Source: Desulfobacula sp. (GTDB taxonomy: Bacteria; Desulfobacterota; Desulfobacteria; Desulfobacterales; Desulfobacteraceae). From it: a stretch of DNA of 64,000 nucleotides. Positions 6,730 through 15,223 of this stretch are shown here, in pieces. How positions within the stretch are numbered: position 1 is the first letter of the stretch; each line of letters starts with the position of its first letter. Position numbers and translations under genes: made by a program. Where the stretch lies: contig JABGOU010000012.1 of assembly GCA_018645325.1 (NCBI GenBank), positions 1-64,000 of the forward strand, read 5' to 3'. The notes beneath the pieces were generated by a model. The model saw only the letters and a program-made list of their open reading frames with translations. It did not search any database and was not told where the DNA came from.

Positions 6730-8367
6730 ATGAATTTATTTACAGTCTTTATTTTATCGTTATTCCTGACGATTGCGCTCATTCCTGTTTTAAAGGCCAT
6801 GGCCTTCAGGATTAATCTTGTGGATGTGCCTGATCAAAGAAAGGTGCATGTGATGCCCATGCCGAGAAGCGGAGGGATCTGCATGGCTTTGGGTGCCATT
6901 GTTCCGGTTTTTTTGTGGGTGCCCATGAATAATCTGGTATGGGCTGTCCATATCGGGTGTGCCCTGATCGTGGTATTCGGGGTGGTGGACGATGTTAAAA
7001 ATCTGAGATATATTCAGAAATTTTTTGTACAGGGTGTTGGGGCCTGTGTGGTGATCTTTTATGGGGGTATCCGGATTGAATCCCTTGGCAATCTTGTTCC
7101 GGCGGGATTTGAACTGCCTTTTATTGTTTCCGTTGCCATTACATTGTTTTTTATTGTCGGTGTGACCAATGCCATTAATCTTTCCGATGGTCTTGATGGG
7201 CTTGCCGGCGGGATTTCCATGCTCAGTTTTGTGACCATTGGTTTTTTTGCATACCGGTGTGAGCACATGACCATTGCCATCATGTCCATCGCCGTGGTGG
7301 GGGCAATTTTAGGGTTTTTAAGATACAATACCCATCCTGCCGTTGTTTTTATGGGAGATGCAGGTAGCCAGATGCTGGGTTTTCTCTGTGTTGTTTTTAC
7401 TTTGATCTTAACCCAGTCCAATACACCTTACAGCCAGATAACGCCTTTGTTTCTAATCGGGTTTCCCATTCTGGATACCTTGACTGTGATGGTGGAAAGG
7501 GTATCAAAGGGCGGATCTCCCTTTAAGGCAGACAAGAACCATTTTCATCACAAGCTTTTAAAGCTGGGGCTTTATCATTCTGAATCTGTTTTTGTTATCT
7601 ATCTTCTCCAGGCATTATTTCTCTGTTTTGCTTTTGTGTTACGGTTTTATTCAAACTGGTCCAACCTGATTGTTTTTATAATTCTGGCCCTTATTATTAT
7701 TATTTTGTTTGAAATTGCCAGGAGAACACAATTCAAGTTCAGGAATGGCGGTGGAGAAATGCTGGGTTCCAAAAGCATGCTGGCGGCTTTTGCAGGTGAC
7801 CGGCTGTCCATCAGGATTCTTTTTGCCTGTTTAAAATGGGGACTGGCCATCGGTTTTGTCTTTCAGTGCTTTATTCCGCAAGACATTCCACCATACATGT
7901 CTTATGGGGCTGTTTTCTTTATTGTCCTGATACTGGCTGCAAAAAGATTTAATCTGCAGATCAAAAAAGATGTAATGAGAATCGCTCTTTACTGCACCAT
8001 CCCCATGGTGCTCTATTTTTCCACAATGGGGGCTTCTTCCTGGATGACGGGAAGGCTGATACTTGCTAATAATGCAGTTTTTTTAAGTCTTATACTTTTT
8101 GTGATTTTAACATTGAATATGACCAAGCGGCAGAAAGGGTTTAAACTCAATCCCCTGGATTTCCTGGTTTTTATAGTGATTATTATTTTCCCCAATCTTC
8201 CGGACATTCATCTGGAAAATCCTTTGATCAAGCTTGTGATCGCAAAGATTTTAATTTTATTTTTTAGTTATGATGTCCTTTTGGGTGAACTTCGAAAGGA
8301 AGATACCTTTCTTGATAAAAGCCTTTTGGCAGCCTTTTTTGTGATTGCAGTAAAAGGCTTTATTTAA
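6730..8367 (+). CDS. Polyprenyl-phosphate sugar-1-phosphate transferase (WecA/MraY family, GT4)
   Basis: A 545-residue polytopic membrane protein. It would transfer a sugar-1-phosphate from a UDP-sugar to undecaprenyl phosphate, the first step of exopolysaccharide repeat synthesis. Family motifs are VDVPDQRKVHVMPMPRSGG near the start, VVDDVKNL (Asp-Asp), NAINLSDGLDGLAGG, VFMGDAGSQMLGF and the His-rich KNHFHHKLLKLGL loop. The WecA-like core is about 330 residues. The rest adds further predicted membrane helices of unknown role, making it much longer than WecA. It is 11 nt from prsT, so the two are likely cotranscribed. Confidence 0.9.
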   Translation: MNLFTVFILSLFLTIALIPVLKAMAFRINLVDVPDQRKVHVMPMPRSGGICMALGAIVPVFLWVPMNNLVWAVHIGCALIVVFGVVDDVKNLRYIQKFFVQGVGACVVIFYGGIRIESLGNLVPAGFELPFIVSVAITLFFIVGVTNAINLSDGLDGLAGGISMLSFVTIGFFAYRCEHMTIAIMSIAVVGAILGFLRYNTHPAVVFMGDAGSQMLGFLCVVFTLILTQSNTPYSQITPLFLIGFPILDTLTVMVERVSKGGSPFKADKNHFHHKLLKLGLYHSESVFVIYLLQALFLCFAFVLRFYSNWSNLIVFIILALIIIILFEIARRTQFKFRNGGGEMLGSKSMLAAFAGDRLSIRILFACLKWGLAIGFVFQCFIPQDIPPYMSYGAVFFIVLILAAKRFNLQIKKDVMRIALYCTIPMVLYFSTMGASSWMTGRLILANNAVFLSLILFVILTLNMTKRQKGFKLNPLDFLVFIVIIIFPNLPDIHLENPLIKLVIAKILILFFSYDVLLGELRKEDTFLDKSLLAAFFVIAVKGFI

Positions 8368-8378
8368 AGGAGTTTTTA

Positions 8379-10580
8379 ATGGTTAAACAAATTTTCAAAT
8401 TTCACATTATGCTGATCGTGTCGGTTTTTTTCCTGCTCTCTTCCTGCGGAACCCCGGATGAAAAGAAGATGGCGTTTTTTGAAAAGGGTAATTCTCTTTT
8501 TGAAGCCGGTGATTATGTCAGGGCAAAACTTGAGTTTAAAAATGCCGTGCAGATCGATTCCAAGTTTGCGCAGGCCTATTATATGCTGGGCAAAACGGCT
8601 TTAAAGCTTAAAGACGGCAGAAAGGCCTTTGGCTGGATCAGTAATGCCGTGAAGCTTGATCCCGGTTTGATCGAGGCAAGGCTTGACCTGGGAAAAATGT
8701 TTTTTGCCGGCAGGGCATTGCCGCGTGCGGCGGAACAGGCTGATGAAATTTTAAAGATTGATCCTGAAAATGTTGAGGCCAAGCTTTTAAAGGCTTCTGT
8801 TTATCTGTTTGAGAAAAAATTTGAATCAGCAGGAAAAATGCTTGAAAACATGGCGGCGGCCGGGATAAAAAAAGTGAGATTTTACCTGATACGGGCATCC
8901 TATTTCAAGGCAGTGGACAATAACCAGATGGCGGGCAAAGTCTTGAAAGAGGGCATGGAAGCGCATCCTCAATCCCTTGAAATGGCCATGGCCCTTGCCC
9001 GGTATTATGGTCTTGAAGGGGATTTAAAAGGGATTGAAACCCAGTTGAAAAAAGCCCTTGAGATCGCGCCGGAAGCCATTGGGCTCAAACTGAATCTGGC
9101 AAGGTTGTACCTTGAGACTCAAAGACTTTCCGAAGCAAAAATTATATTGAACAGACTGGTTGAAGCGGATCCTGAAAACGATAAGAACCGGATGGCGGTG
9201 GCTGTCCTTTTGATGAAAAGCGGAGAGCTGGATCAAAGTCTTGAAATTGTAGAAAAAGGTATTGAGCGGTCACGGGAAAATTATGGTTATTTTGCCCTGT
9301 TAAGTGAAATATATCTTAAAAAAAGCAAGGTTAAAAAAGCAGAGAATGTGTTGTGGGAATTTTTATCCGAAAAAGAGGGGCTGGCATTACCGGATATTAT
9401 AAAGGCCAAGGTTAGTCTGTCCAAATTGTTTTTACTCCAGAAACGCTCGGATGAAGCCGAGGATCTTATTGATCAGGTACTTGAGGATGACCCTAAAAAT
9501 ATTGATGCCCATTATCTCAAAGGCCGGATGTATCTTGTCAGCGGGGACGGGACCCAGGCGGTTTCAAAATTCAGGACGGTGACCCAGGAACACCCTGAAC
9601 ATCTGGAAGGGTATATTGGTCTTGCCAATGCCCATGTCTTAAACAAGGATTATGATCTGGCCCTTGATGTGCTTAAAAATGCCCTGGAAAAAGCGCCTAA
9701 CTCTGCCAAAATTTTAAAGGGCATGGTGAGGGTGAATGTTTTGAAAAAAGATGTTACAGCTGCTGAAGAAAACCTCAAACAGATTGTCAGCCTTGACCCC
9801 TATAATATCGGGTCCATTGCAGGGCTGGGCGATTTTTATCTGTCCATGAACCGGTATGAAGAGGCAATGAATCAGTATCAATTGATTAAAAAGAGTAAAA
9901 AAGGCGCAGCGCTCGGATATCTTAAGACTGCCCAGGCATTCACAAGGCAGAACAAAGTTGATGATGCCATAGATGAACTGAAAACCGGTTCTGAAAAGGC
10001 AGAAAAATCGTCTGTGTTTATCACATCTCTTGGCCAGCTTTATTTAAGACAGGGGAAAATACAGGAGGCCATTGTAAAGTTTAAGGAGGCTCTGGCCATA
10101 GATCCTAAAAACAGACTGGCCTGGCTGACCCTTGCCAATATATATGAGAGGACCCAGGATCAGGAATTGGCCATGGATGTGTATCGAAAGTTTCTTGCGC
10201 TTCATCCGGATTCCTGGTCTGCGGCCAATAACCTTGCCTTTCTTTTATCTGAGCAGGAACAGCCTGAATCTTCACTCCAAGAGGCTCTGATCCTGGCCCA
10301 AAAAGCGGAAAGCCTTAATCCGGGTTCGCCCCTGGTCTTAGATACCATTGGATGGATTTATTATAAACAGGGTGATCTTTCAAAGGCGGAACATAAGATT
10401 GCCCAGGCCATTAAAAAAATGCCGGATAATCGTGTGATCTCCTATCATCTTGGCTTGATCTGCCATGATATGGGAAAAGGTCTTGATGCAGGGGTGAATT
10501 TGAAAAATGCCCTTGCAGGCAATAATGAATTTCCAGGGCGGAAACATGCTCTTAAGCTTTATGATAAATATTATAAGTAG
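8379..10580 (+). CDS. prsT: PEP-CTERM/XrtA system TPR lipoprotein (PrsT-like)
   Basis: A 733-residue lipoprotein. The signal peptide ends in a lipobox, LLSSC, with Cys23. The rest is almost entirely tetratricopeptide repeats of about 34 residues, for example YYMLGKTALKLKDGRKAFGWISNAVKLDPG and GYIGLANAHVLNKDYDLALDVLKNALEKAP. Its size, lipobox and position beside exopolysaccharide genes and PEP-CTERM substrates match PrsT of XrtA loci, thought to help polysaccharide assembly or export in the envelope. Start ATG 8379 has an AAGGAG upstream. Confidence 0.88.
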   Translation: MVKQIFKFHIMLIVSVFFLLSSCGTPDEKKMAFFEKGNSLFEAGDYVRAKLEFKNAVQIDSKFAQAYYMLGKTALKLKDGRKAFGWISNAVKLDPGLIEARLDLGKMFFAGRALPRAAEQADEILKIDPENVEAKLLKASVYLFEKKFESAGKMLENMAAAGIKKVRFYLIRASYFKAVDNNQMAGKVLKEGMEAHPQSLEMAMALARYYGLEGDLKGIETQLKKALEIAPEAIGLKLNLARLYLETQRLSEAKIILNRLVEADPENDKNRMAVAVLLMKSGELDQSLEIVEKGIERSRENYGYFALLSEIYLKKSKVKKAENVLWEFLSEKEGLALPDIIKAKVSLSKLFLLQKRSDEAEDLIDQVLEDDPKNIDAHYLKGRMYLVSGDGTQAVSKFRTVTQEHPEHLEGYIGLANAHVLNKDYDLALDVLKNALEKAPNSAKILKGMVRVNVLKKDVTAAEENLKQIVSLDPYNIGSIAGLGDFYLSMNRYEEAMNQYQLIKKSKKGAALGYLKTAQAFTRQNKVDDAIDELKTGSEKAEKSSVFITSLGQLYLRQGKIQEAIVKFKEALAIDPKNRLAWLTLANIYERTQDQELAMDVYRKFLALHPDSWSAANNLAFLLSEQEQPESSLQEALILAQKAESLNPGSPLVLDTIGWIYYKQGDLSKAEHKIAQAIKKMPDNRVISYHLGLICHDMGKGLDAGVNLKNALAGNNEFPGRKHALKLYDKYYK

Positions 10581-10797
10581 TGTTTGAACGCAAACTCACC
10601 CATCTACTGCGTTGCTACAAAAGTTTGCCAAATTTTAAGAGTGGGCCTCATGTACAATAGTACACTCCGGTTTCAAACTTTCTTGCGCCTTGTATATGGG
10701 CAATTTTTCGCTCAAACACGGGTTTCCGGTCAGGTACTAAGTAATTTATTCCCACATCTATGGGTAAAAAATGTAATAATTGTGGGTAAAAAATGTA

Positions 10798-10819
10798 ACA
10801 TAAGTAGTACTACTTATGT
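10798..10819. promoter_or_regulatory. 22-bp perfect palindrome, likely activator site
   Basis: ACATAAGTAGT followed by its exact reverse complement ACTACTTATGT. The inner 16 bp recur with one mismatch at 17738-17753. In both places a sigma-54-type promoter lies downstream (centre-to-GG distance 86 and 58 bp), and a CTACCTGAA/GTACCTGAA follows the dyad. This fits an enhancer for a sigma-54 activator such as PrsR of XrtA systems. Confidence 0.65.
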
Positions 10820-10893
10820 TTGTAACTACCTGAATTAATAGTATTAATTTTCACTTTTTAAAAATCGATTTTTACCCATCAAATTTAGCGTTT

Positions 10894-10909
10894 CGGTATA
10901 GTTTTTGCA
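10894..10909 (+). promoter_or_regulatory. Predicted sigma-54 promoter for the PEP-CTERM genes
   Basis: CGGTATAGTTTTTGCA has GG (10895-10896) and GC (10907-10908) exactly 10 nt apart and the TTGCA -12 box. The -24 box is weaker than TGGCAC. It would give a 5' leader of about 150 nt to the ATG at 11080. Confidence 0.55.
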
Positions 10910-10983
10910 GCTTAAAAGTGTGATTTACATACTAATAGTGGTGTTGATGGAAAAATCTTTAACGTTATCCTGATGCGACATGC

Positions 10984-11020
10984 GTTATCCCCGTAAAAAC
11001 GGGGTCTTCGCAATTGAAAC
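10984..11020 (+). other. Solitary CRISPR-repeat-like 37-mer
   Basis: The unit begins GTTATCCCCGT, has a 6-bp stem CCCCGT/ACGGGG (10989-10994 and 10999-11004) around AAAA, and ends ATTGAAAC. Length, internal stem and 3' ATTGAAAC tail are those of many type I/III CRISPR repeats. Only one copy is present, with no spacers or cas genes, and it lies in the leader of a PEP-CTERM gene. It could also be a plain RNA hairpin. Confidence 0.35.
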
Positions 11021-11079
11021 ATGATAGATGACTCACGATTTTTCAGTTTTTTTATTTACTCATATATAAGGAGGTTTTA

Positions 11080-11625
11080 ATGCGCAAATTTATTGTTTTT
11101 GCTGCTGCATGTTTTATGATTACATGCAGCTTTTTATTAATTGTACCAACTGCTTCTGCGGCTACAAATTACAGCGGGGCTTGGGTGCCTACTCCACAAT
11201 CAACAAGTACAATGACGATCGAAGCTACAGCGGATACCAATTATTCTTTCGGAATTTATGATTGGGGGCAGCCAAATGATTTTCTAATTCTGGGTAGTGG
11301 TTCCGGTTTCCACTATGAAACTTTAACTTTTACTCATATTGAAGGCAGCAGTGTCTGGGATATTGCAACAGTTGGCCATGGCGACATTACCCTTAATGGC
11401 TCAAATGAATTCGGATTTTTCTTTTCACCCAACAGTGCTGGATTATTTCCGGAATATCTATATCAATTTGATGAGTTCAGCTCTGCGTCATATAAGTTGT
11501 ATTGGAATAATCATGAGCTAGTTGTACATGAGGCAAGCCCAGTACCCATACCAACAGCAGCACTTCTACTCGGCTCCGGCCTTGTAGGGTTGGTCGGGTT
11601 CAGACGTAAAAGAAAAAGCAGTTAA
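11080..11625 (+). CDS. PEP-CTERM sorting-domain protein
   Basis: A 181-residue exported protein. It has an N-terminal signal peptide (residues 1-27, FAAACFMITCSFLLIV, ending near TASAA) and a C-terminal PEP-CTERM signal: VPIPTAALLLGSGLVGLVG followed by RRKRKSS. The exosortase XrtA is expected to cut at the PEP-like motif. The body is Thr/Ser-rich with no known fold visible. AAGGAGG lies 8 nt before the ATG. It is the first of three consecutive PEP-CTERM genes downstream of a sigma-54-type promoter, each ending in the same terminator hairpin. Confidence 0.88.
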   Translation: MRKFIVFAAACFMITCSFLLIVPTASAATNYSGAWVPTPQSTSTMTIEATADTNYSFGIYDWGQPNDFLILGSGSGFHYETLTFTHIEGSSVWDIATVGHGDITLNGSNEFGFFFSPNSAGLFPEYLYQFDEFSSASYKLYWNNHELVVHEASPVPIPTAALLLGSGLVGLVGFRRKRKSS

Positions 11626-11629
11626 AACA

Positions 11630-11672
11630 AAAGCAGAGCCTTTAGAAATAAAGGCTTTGCTTTAATTTTTTT
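11630..11672 (+). terminator. Rho-independent terminator
   Basis: AAAGCAGAGCCTTTA-GAAA-TAAAGGCTTTGCTTT hairpin followed by a T-run (to 11672). The same hairpin follows the next two PEP-CTERM genes. Confidence 0.85.
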
Positions 11673-11690
11673 TGTTGATGAGGAGGTTTT

Positions 11691-12341
11691 TTGAAAAAAT
11701 TAGTTATATTAGTATTATTATTGGGATCAATTTTGCTGTTTCCCATAACTGCTATGACTGCTAGTGTCACTTTTGATTATACTGCTGATAATATTGTAAA
11801 TGCCTGGTATGTAAAGGATGGTAGCACAGTGGAACCACAGAGTTTAGGCGTTAACGCCGGCGACTGGTGGTTGAAAGATAGTTTTACTATCAGTCTTACT
11901 GCCGGCAGCTCTTATGATGTTATTTGGCAGGCTTCTGATCTTAATACTAGCCCTACGGATGTAGCTGGTTTCCTGGCTTCTATTAGTTCAGCGGATCCCA
12001 TTTCCGGAAATTTGTTATCTTCAGTTTCCTGGTCTGTAACTACTGACACAACCTGGCAAACTGCAGCATGGGTGTCGGCTACTTCATCTGGTAAAAATGA
12101 TGGCTCTGCTCACCCCTGGGGGGGGCATATTCACGTTCAGGATGCAACCGGAACCACTTATATTGATGGAATCGATCAAGCCGCAGAATGGATTTGGACA
12201 AGTGATCGCAAATCGGATAATAATGTGTTTATCAAAACGACATTCGCGGTAAATTCTGTTCCAGTACCCGCTGCGTTTTGGTTGTTAGGCTCCGGCCTTG
12301 TAGGCCTTGTTGGATTCAGACGCAAAAGAAAAAGCAGTTAA
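11691..12341 (+). CDS. PEP-CTERM protein, tandem paralogue 1
   Basis: A 216-residue exported protein starting at TTG 11691 with GAGGAGG upstream. Signal peptide MKKLVILVLLLGSILLFPI; C-terminal VPVPAAFWLLGSGLVGLVG then RRKRKSS, a textbook PEP-CTERM tripartite signal. The body (SVTFDYTADNIVNAWYVKDG, EWIWTSDRKSDNNVFIKTTF) is shared with the next gene and is probably a beta-sandwich surface domain; function is unknown. The two genes, their leaders and their terminators form a tandem duplication. Confidence 0.88.
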   Translation: MKKLVILVLLLGSILLFPITAMTASVTFDYTADNIVNAWYVKDGSTVEPQSLGVNAGDWWLKDSFTISLTAGSSYDVIWQASDLNTSPTDVAGFLASISSADPISGNLLSSVSWSVTTDTTWQTAAWVSATSSGKNDGSAHPWGGHIHVQDATGTTYIDGIDQAAEWIWTSDRKSDNNVFIKTTFAVNSVPVPAAFWLLGSGLVGLVGFRRKRKSS

Positions 12342-12345
12342 AACA

Positions 12346-12389
12346 AAAGCAGAGCCTTTAGCGATAAAGGCTTTGCTTTAAATTTTTTT
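12346..12389 (+). terminator. Rho-independent terminator
   Basis: AAAGCAGAGCCTTTA-GCGA-TAAAGGCTTTGCTTT with a T-run to 12389; a copy of the hairpin at 11630. Confidence 0.85.
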
Positions 12390-12407
12390 GTTGATGAGGA
12401 GGGTTTT

Positions 12408-13049
12408 GTGAAAAAATTGGTTATATTAGTATTATTATTGGGATCAACTTTGCTGTTTCCCATCACTGCTGTGGCTGTTAGTAGTATAACTGCTATGACT
12501 GCTAGTGTCACTTTTGATTATACTGCTGATAATATTGTAGATGCCTGGTATGTAAAAGATGGTAGCACAGTGACATCTCAGAGCTTAGGTGATAACTGGG
12601 ACAATTGGAAGTTGAAAGATAGTTTGACCATCAGTCTTACTGCGGGAAGCTCTTATGATGTTATTTGGCAGGCTTCTGATGATGGTGGTGTAGCAGGTTT
12701 CCTGGCTGCTATTAGTTCAGCTGATCCCATTTCCGGGAATTTGTTATCTTCAACTTCCTGGTCTGTAACTACTGAAACAGACTGGGAAACTGCAACCTGG
12801 GTGCCGGCTACTTATTATGGTCAAAATAATGGTTCTTCCCACATCTGGACGCAGGTCAATAAAGGACCCATTACCGGAATCGATCAAGCCGCAGACTGGA
12901 TTTGGACAGATAAAAACGAAACGGATAATAATGTGTTTATCAAAACGACATTCGCGGTAAATTCTGTTCCAGTACCCGCTGCGTTTTGGTTGTTCGGCTC
13001 TGGCCTTGTAGGGTTGGTCGGGTTCAGACGCAGAAGAAAAAGCAGTTAA
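12408..13049 (+). CDS. PEP-CTERM protein, tandem paralogue 2
   Basis: A 213-residue paralogue of the preceding gene, starting at GTG 12408 after GAGGAGG. It keeps the same signal peptide, the TASVTFDYTADNIVDAWYVK core, the IWTDKNETDNNVFIKTTFAV segment and the VPVPAAFWLFGSGLVGLVG plus RRRRKSS C-terminus. Near the N-terminus it has a 10-residue insertion that nearly repeats TAV/AMTAS, probably a small internal duplication. The middle is the most diverged part. The role is unknown beyond being a likely XrtA substrate. Confidence 0.87.
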   Translation: MKKLVILVLLLGSTLLFPITAVAVSSITAMTASVTFDYTADNIVDAWYVKDGSTVTSQSLGDNWDNWKLKDSLTISLTAGSSYDVIWQASDDGGVAGFLAAISSADPISGNLLSSTSWSVTTETDWETATWVPATYYGQNNGSSHIWTQVNKGPITGIDQAADWIWTDKNETDNNVFIKTTFAVNSVPVPAAFWLFGSGLVGLVGFRRRRKSS

Positions 13050-13053
13050 AACA

Positions 13054-13146
13054 AAAGCAGAGCCTTTAGCGATAAAGGCTTTGCTCTGAACAATGCATGT
13101 TTAAAAGATGAAGCTGGGTGCCCTTGAAAATGGCACCCGGCTTTTT
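13054..13146 (+). terminator. Two stacked terminator hairpins
   Basis: The third copy of the AAAGCAGAGCC hairpin (13054-13085) has lost its T-run. A second, stronger hairpin follows: GCTGGGTGCC (13113-13122) pairs with GGCACCCGGC (13132-13141) followed by TTTTT. This closes the PEP-CTERM transcription unit. The rest of the gap to 13388 shows nothing further except a weak ribosome-binding site. Confidence 0.8.
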
Positions 13147-13387
13147 AAGGCCTTTGGACAATTCAGCTGCTAAATTATCGGGTTGTCAGCAAAAAGCAGG
13201 TCACTTCCTCAAGATCCGTAAATATATTATAAGACATTAATTGATGATTTGTATATTTTCAGGTTCTATCATTTGTGCCATTTAAAAAAGGCTTGCAAGC
13301 ATAAGTGGAGGAATTTTTAACGGGATCTACATTCCAGCAAAAAAATAAACAAAAATTAATCAAAGGTATTTTCAGGAGTGCTTTTCC

Positions 13388-13942
13388 ATGAAATTAAAGT
13401 TCTGTATGCTATTCAATGTTGTATTTGTTTTTATTGCCATGGTCTCAGGTGCAGTTGCGGATGATTATAAAATCGGTGCTGGCGATGTGCTTGAGATCGG
13501 TGTGTGGAAAAATGCCGATCTGACCCGGCAGTTGATCGTATTGCCGGACGGTACGGTGCGGTTTCCTCTGATCGGGCAGATTATGGTTGAAGAAAAATCC
13601 GTGGCAATGCTTGAAAAAGAGTTAAAGGAAAAACTGGAAAAATTTATTCCTGATCCTGTTTTGACCATCAGTGTCCTCCAGGTCAACTCCATGATGATTT
13701 ATGTGATAGGCAAGGTGAATCAGCCCGGCAGGTTTGAAATCAGAACCAATATTGATGTGCTCCAGGCCCTGGCTGTGGCAGGGGGGTTAAATCCCTTTGC
13801 TAAAGAAAAAGAGATCGGGATTTTCCGAAAACAAGATGGGGAAACTGAAATATTTAATTTTAACTATAAACAGGTTGCAGAAGGTGTTAACCTTGACCAG
13901 AATATAATGCTTAAAAGGGGCGATGTGATCGTGATTCGTTAG
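13388..13942 (+). CDS. Polysaccharide export protein (Wza-like, XrtA system)
   Basis: A 184-residue periplasmic/outer-membrane polysaccharide export protein. Signal peptide 1-24 ends at SGAVA; it lacks a lipobox Cys. The Poly_export domain (DYKIGAGDVLEIGVWKNADLTRQLIVLPDGTVRFPLIG) is followed by a single SLBB-like domain (YVIGKVNQPGRFEI, VLQALAVAGGLNPFA). It is much shorter than E. coli Wza and matches the short export proteins of XrtA loci. It opens a run of closely spaced genes: barrel, chain-length protein and kinase. Confidence 0.9.
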   Translation: MKLKFCMLFNVVFVFIAMVSGAVADDYKIGAGDVLEIGVWKNADLTRQLIVLPDGTVRFPLIGQIMVEEKSVAMLEKELKEKLEKFIPDPVLTISVLQVNSMMIYVIGKVNQPGRFEIRTNIDVLQALAVAGGLNPFAKEKEIGIFRKQDGETEIFNFNYKQVAEGVNLDQNIMLKRGDVIVIR

Positions 13943-13950
13943 GAGGATTC

Positions 13951-15213
13951 ATGAAACGGTTCGGACTTATAATTATTGCGGCGGTGATTTTTTTGGGTGG
14001 AATTTTTCCTGTTTTGGCTGATCCCATCAAAGTTGTTCCCTTTGTATTTCTTAAACAGGAGTTTTCAGACAATATTCATTTTTCATCAAATAATGAGGAA
14101 GAAGACTTTATCACCACGCTTACAGGCGGTCTTGCCGTTAAACAGAAAAAAGAGGTGATGCAAGCAGGGTTTGAAGCAAGGGTTGATAAATTATTGTACC
14201 AGGATTCTGACAACCTGGATTCGCTGGATTTGTTTTTTTCAGGCAATGTTAATTACAGGGCAACAGAAAGACTTGGGGTCGGGGCAAAGGTTCAATATTC
14301 CGAGGATTCAAGAAGGGACAGGGAGTCTGATACTACAGGTCTGCTTGTATCAGGTGACAGAAATACCAGACGATTTTCTGTATCGTCAGACTATCTTTTT
14401 TCAGAAACCACAAAAGGTGATATCTCTCTGGGTTACGGACGGGTTAAAACAGAAGAATCAGGCAGGGTTGAAGATGATGATGATTTTCGTGTTGATATTT
14501 CGTTTTCAAGGAATCTGTCTGAAACATACAAGAACACAACGGGGCTTTTAAATTTTAGTTATCTTCGCTATATTTCAGAGATAGAAACAACAACTATGGG
14601 ACCGATCCTCACAGGATCATTGTTCCAGGACAATACATCTGATATCTTCCAGTTTTCCACTGGATTTTCAAAGGATATTACACAATTGTATCATATCTAT
14701 TTTCTCGTGGGCGGCAGCTATTCCAAAACAACGGAAGGCTTGAGAGCCAGGCAGACGCTGACAGGATCAGGAATAGTGTTAGGCGAAGTCGTATCTGCTG
14801 ACCTGGATGACGACAAATGGGGCGGCCTTGTTTCCATGGGTCTTAATTATAATGGTCTTTATTATGATATGGGTCTTTCTCTTTCAAGGGACATGCAGGG
14901 TGCAACAGGGACCAATGGCACGGTGCAGCGCTCTTCTATATCAGCAAATATTGATAGAAAAATCAGCGATCAATTTTTCCTTACACTTGATGCATCTTTG
15001 CACTTAAATGAGAATGAAAGAAAAAACCAGGCAGATACAGAAGAATTAACCTTTAATATCCAGCCGGGAATCCGGTATGAATTTGCCAATGATCTTACCC
15101 TGTCATGTGTTTACAAGTTTACATCTGTTGAAGACAGGCAGAACAAAAGCACACGTGAGCAGAACATAATTTATGTGGTCATTAAAAAAGAATTTGAACT
15201 TTTAACCCTATAG
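13951..15213 (+). CDS. Outer-membrane beta-barrel protein of the XrtA/EPS locus
   Basis: A 420-residue protein with a signal peptide (cut near VLADP) and a body of alternating amphipathic strands ending in an aromatic/hydrophobic strand (IIYVVIKKEFELLTL). FLKQEFSDNIHFSSNNEEEDFIT is the usual opening of the TIGR03016-like PEP-CTERM-associated barrels. These are taken to be outer-membrane polysaccharide channels. It lies 8 nt after the export protein and 10 nt before the Wzz-like gene, indicating one operon. Confidence 0.82.
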   Translation: MKRFGLIIIAAVIFLGGIFPVLADPIKVVPFVFLKQEFSDNIHFSSNNEEEDFITTLTGGLAVKQKKEVMQAGFEARVDKLLYQDSDNLDSLDLFFSGNVNYRATERLGVGAKVQYSEDSRRDRESDTTGLLVSGDRNTRRFSVSSDYLFSETTKGDISLGYGRVKTEESGRVEDDDDFRVDISFSRNLSETYKNTTGLLNFSYLRYISEIETTTMGPILTGSLFQDNTSDIFQFSTGFSKDITQLYHIYFLVGGSYSKTTEGLRARQTLTGSGIVLGEVVSADLDDDKWGGLVSMGLNYNGLYYDMGLSLSRDMQGATGTNGTVQRSSISANIDRKISDQFFLTLDASLHLNENERKNQADTEELTFNIQPGIRYEFANDLTLSCVYKFTSVEDRQNKSTREQNIIYVVIKKEFELLTL

Positions 15214-15223
15214 AGGCGGATGA

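Larger units (their letters stand above)
10581..11079. other. Regulatory intergenic region upstream of the PEP-CTERM genes
   Basis: A 499-bp gap with no convincing gene; an 84-codon open frame at 10584-10838 has no ribosome-binding site or family features. It holds two direct copies of TGGGTAAAAAATGTAA (10761-10776 and 10783-10798, 22 bp apart), a 22-bp palindrome, a sigma-54 promoter and a CRISPR-repeat-like 37-mer, annotated separately. Confidence 0.7.

Noticed and set aside
8638-8898. Several minus-strand frames under prsT and the glycosyltransferase
   Set aside because: They are the antisense of long, well-supported genes and lack ribosome-binding sites.
10584-10838. 84-codon open frame after prsT
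   Set aside because: No ribosome-binding site or family signature, and it runs through promoter-type repeats and part of the palindrome. Treated as non-coding.
10984-11020. A CRISPR array
   Set aside because: Only one repeat unit is present, with no spacers or second copy within the window. Reported as repeat-like only.
13200-13380. A third sigma-54 promoter before the export gene
   Set aside because: GG-N10-TG occurs rather than GG-N10-GC, and the shared dyad is missing.
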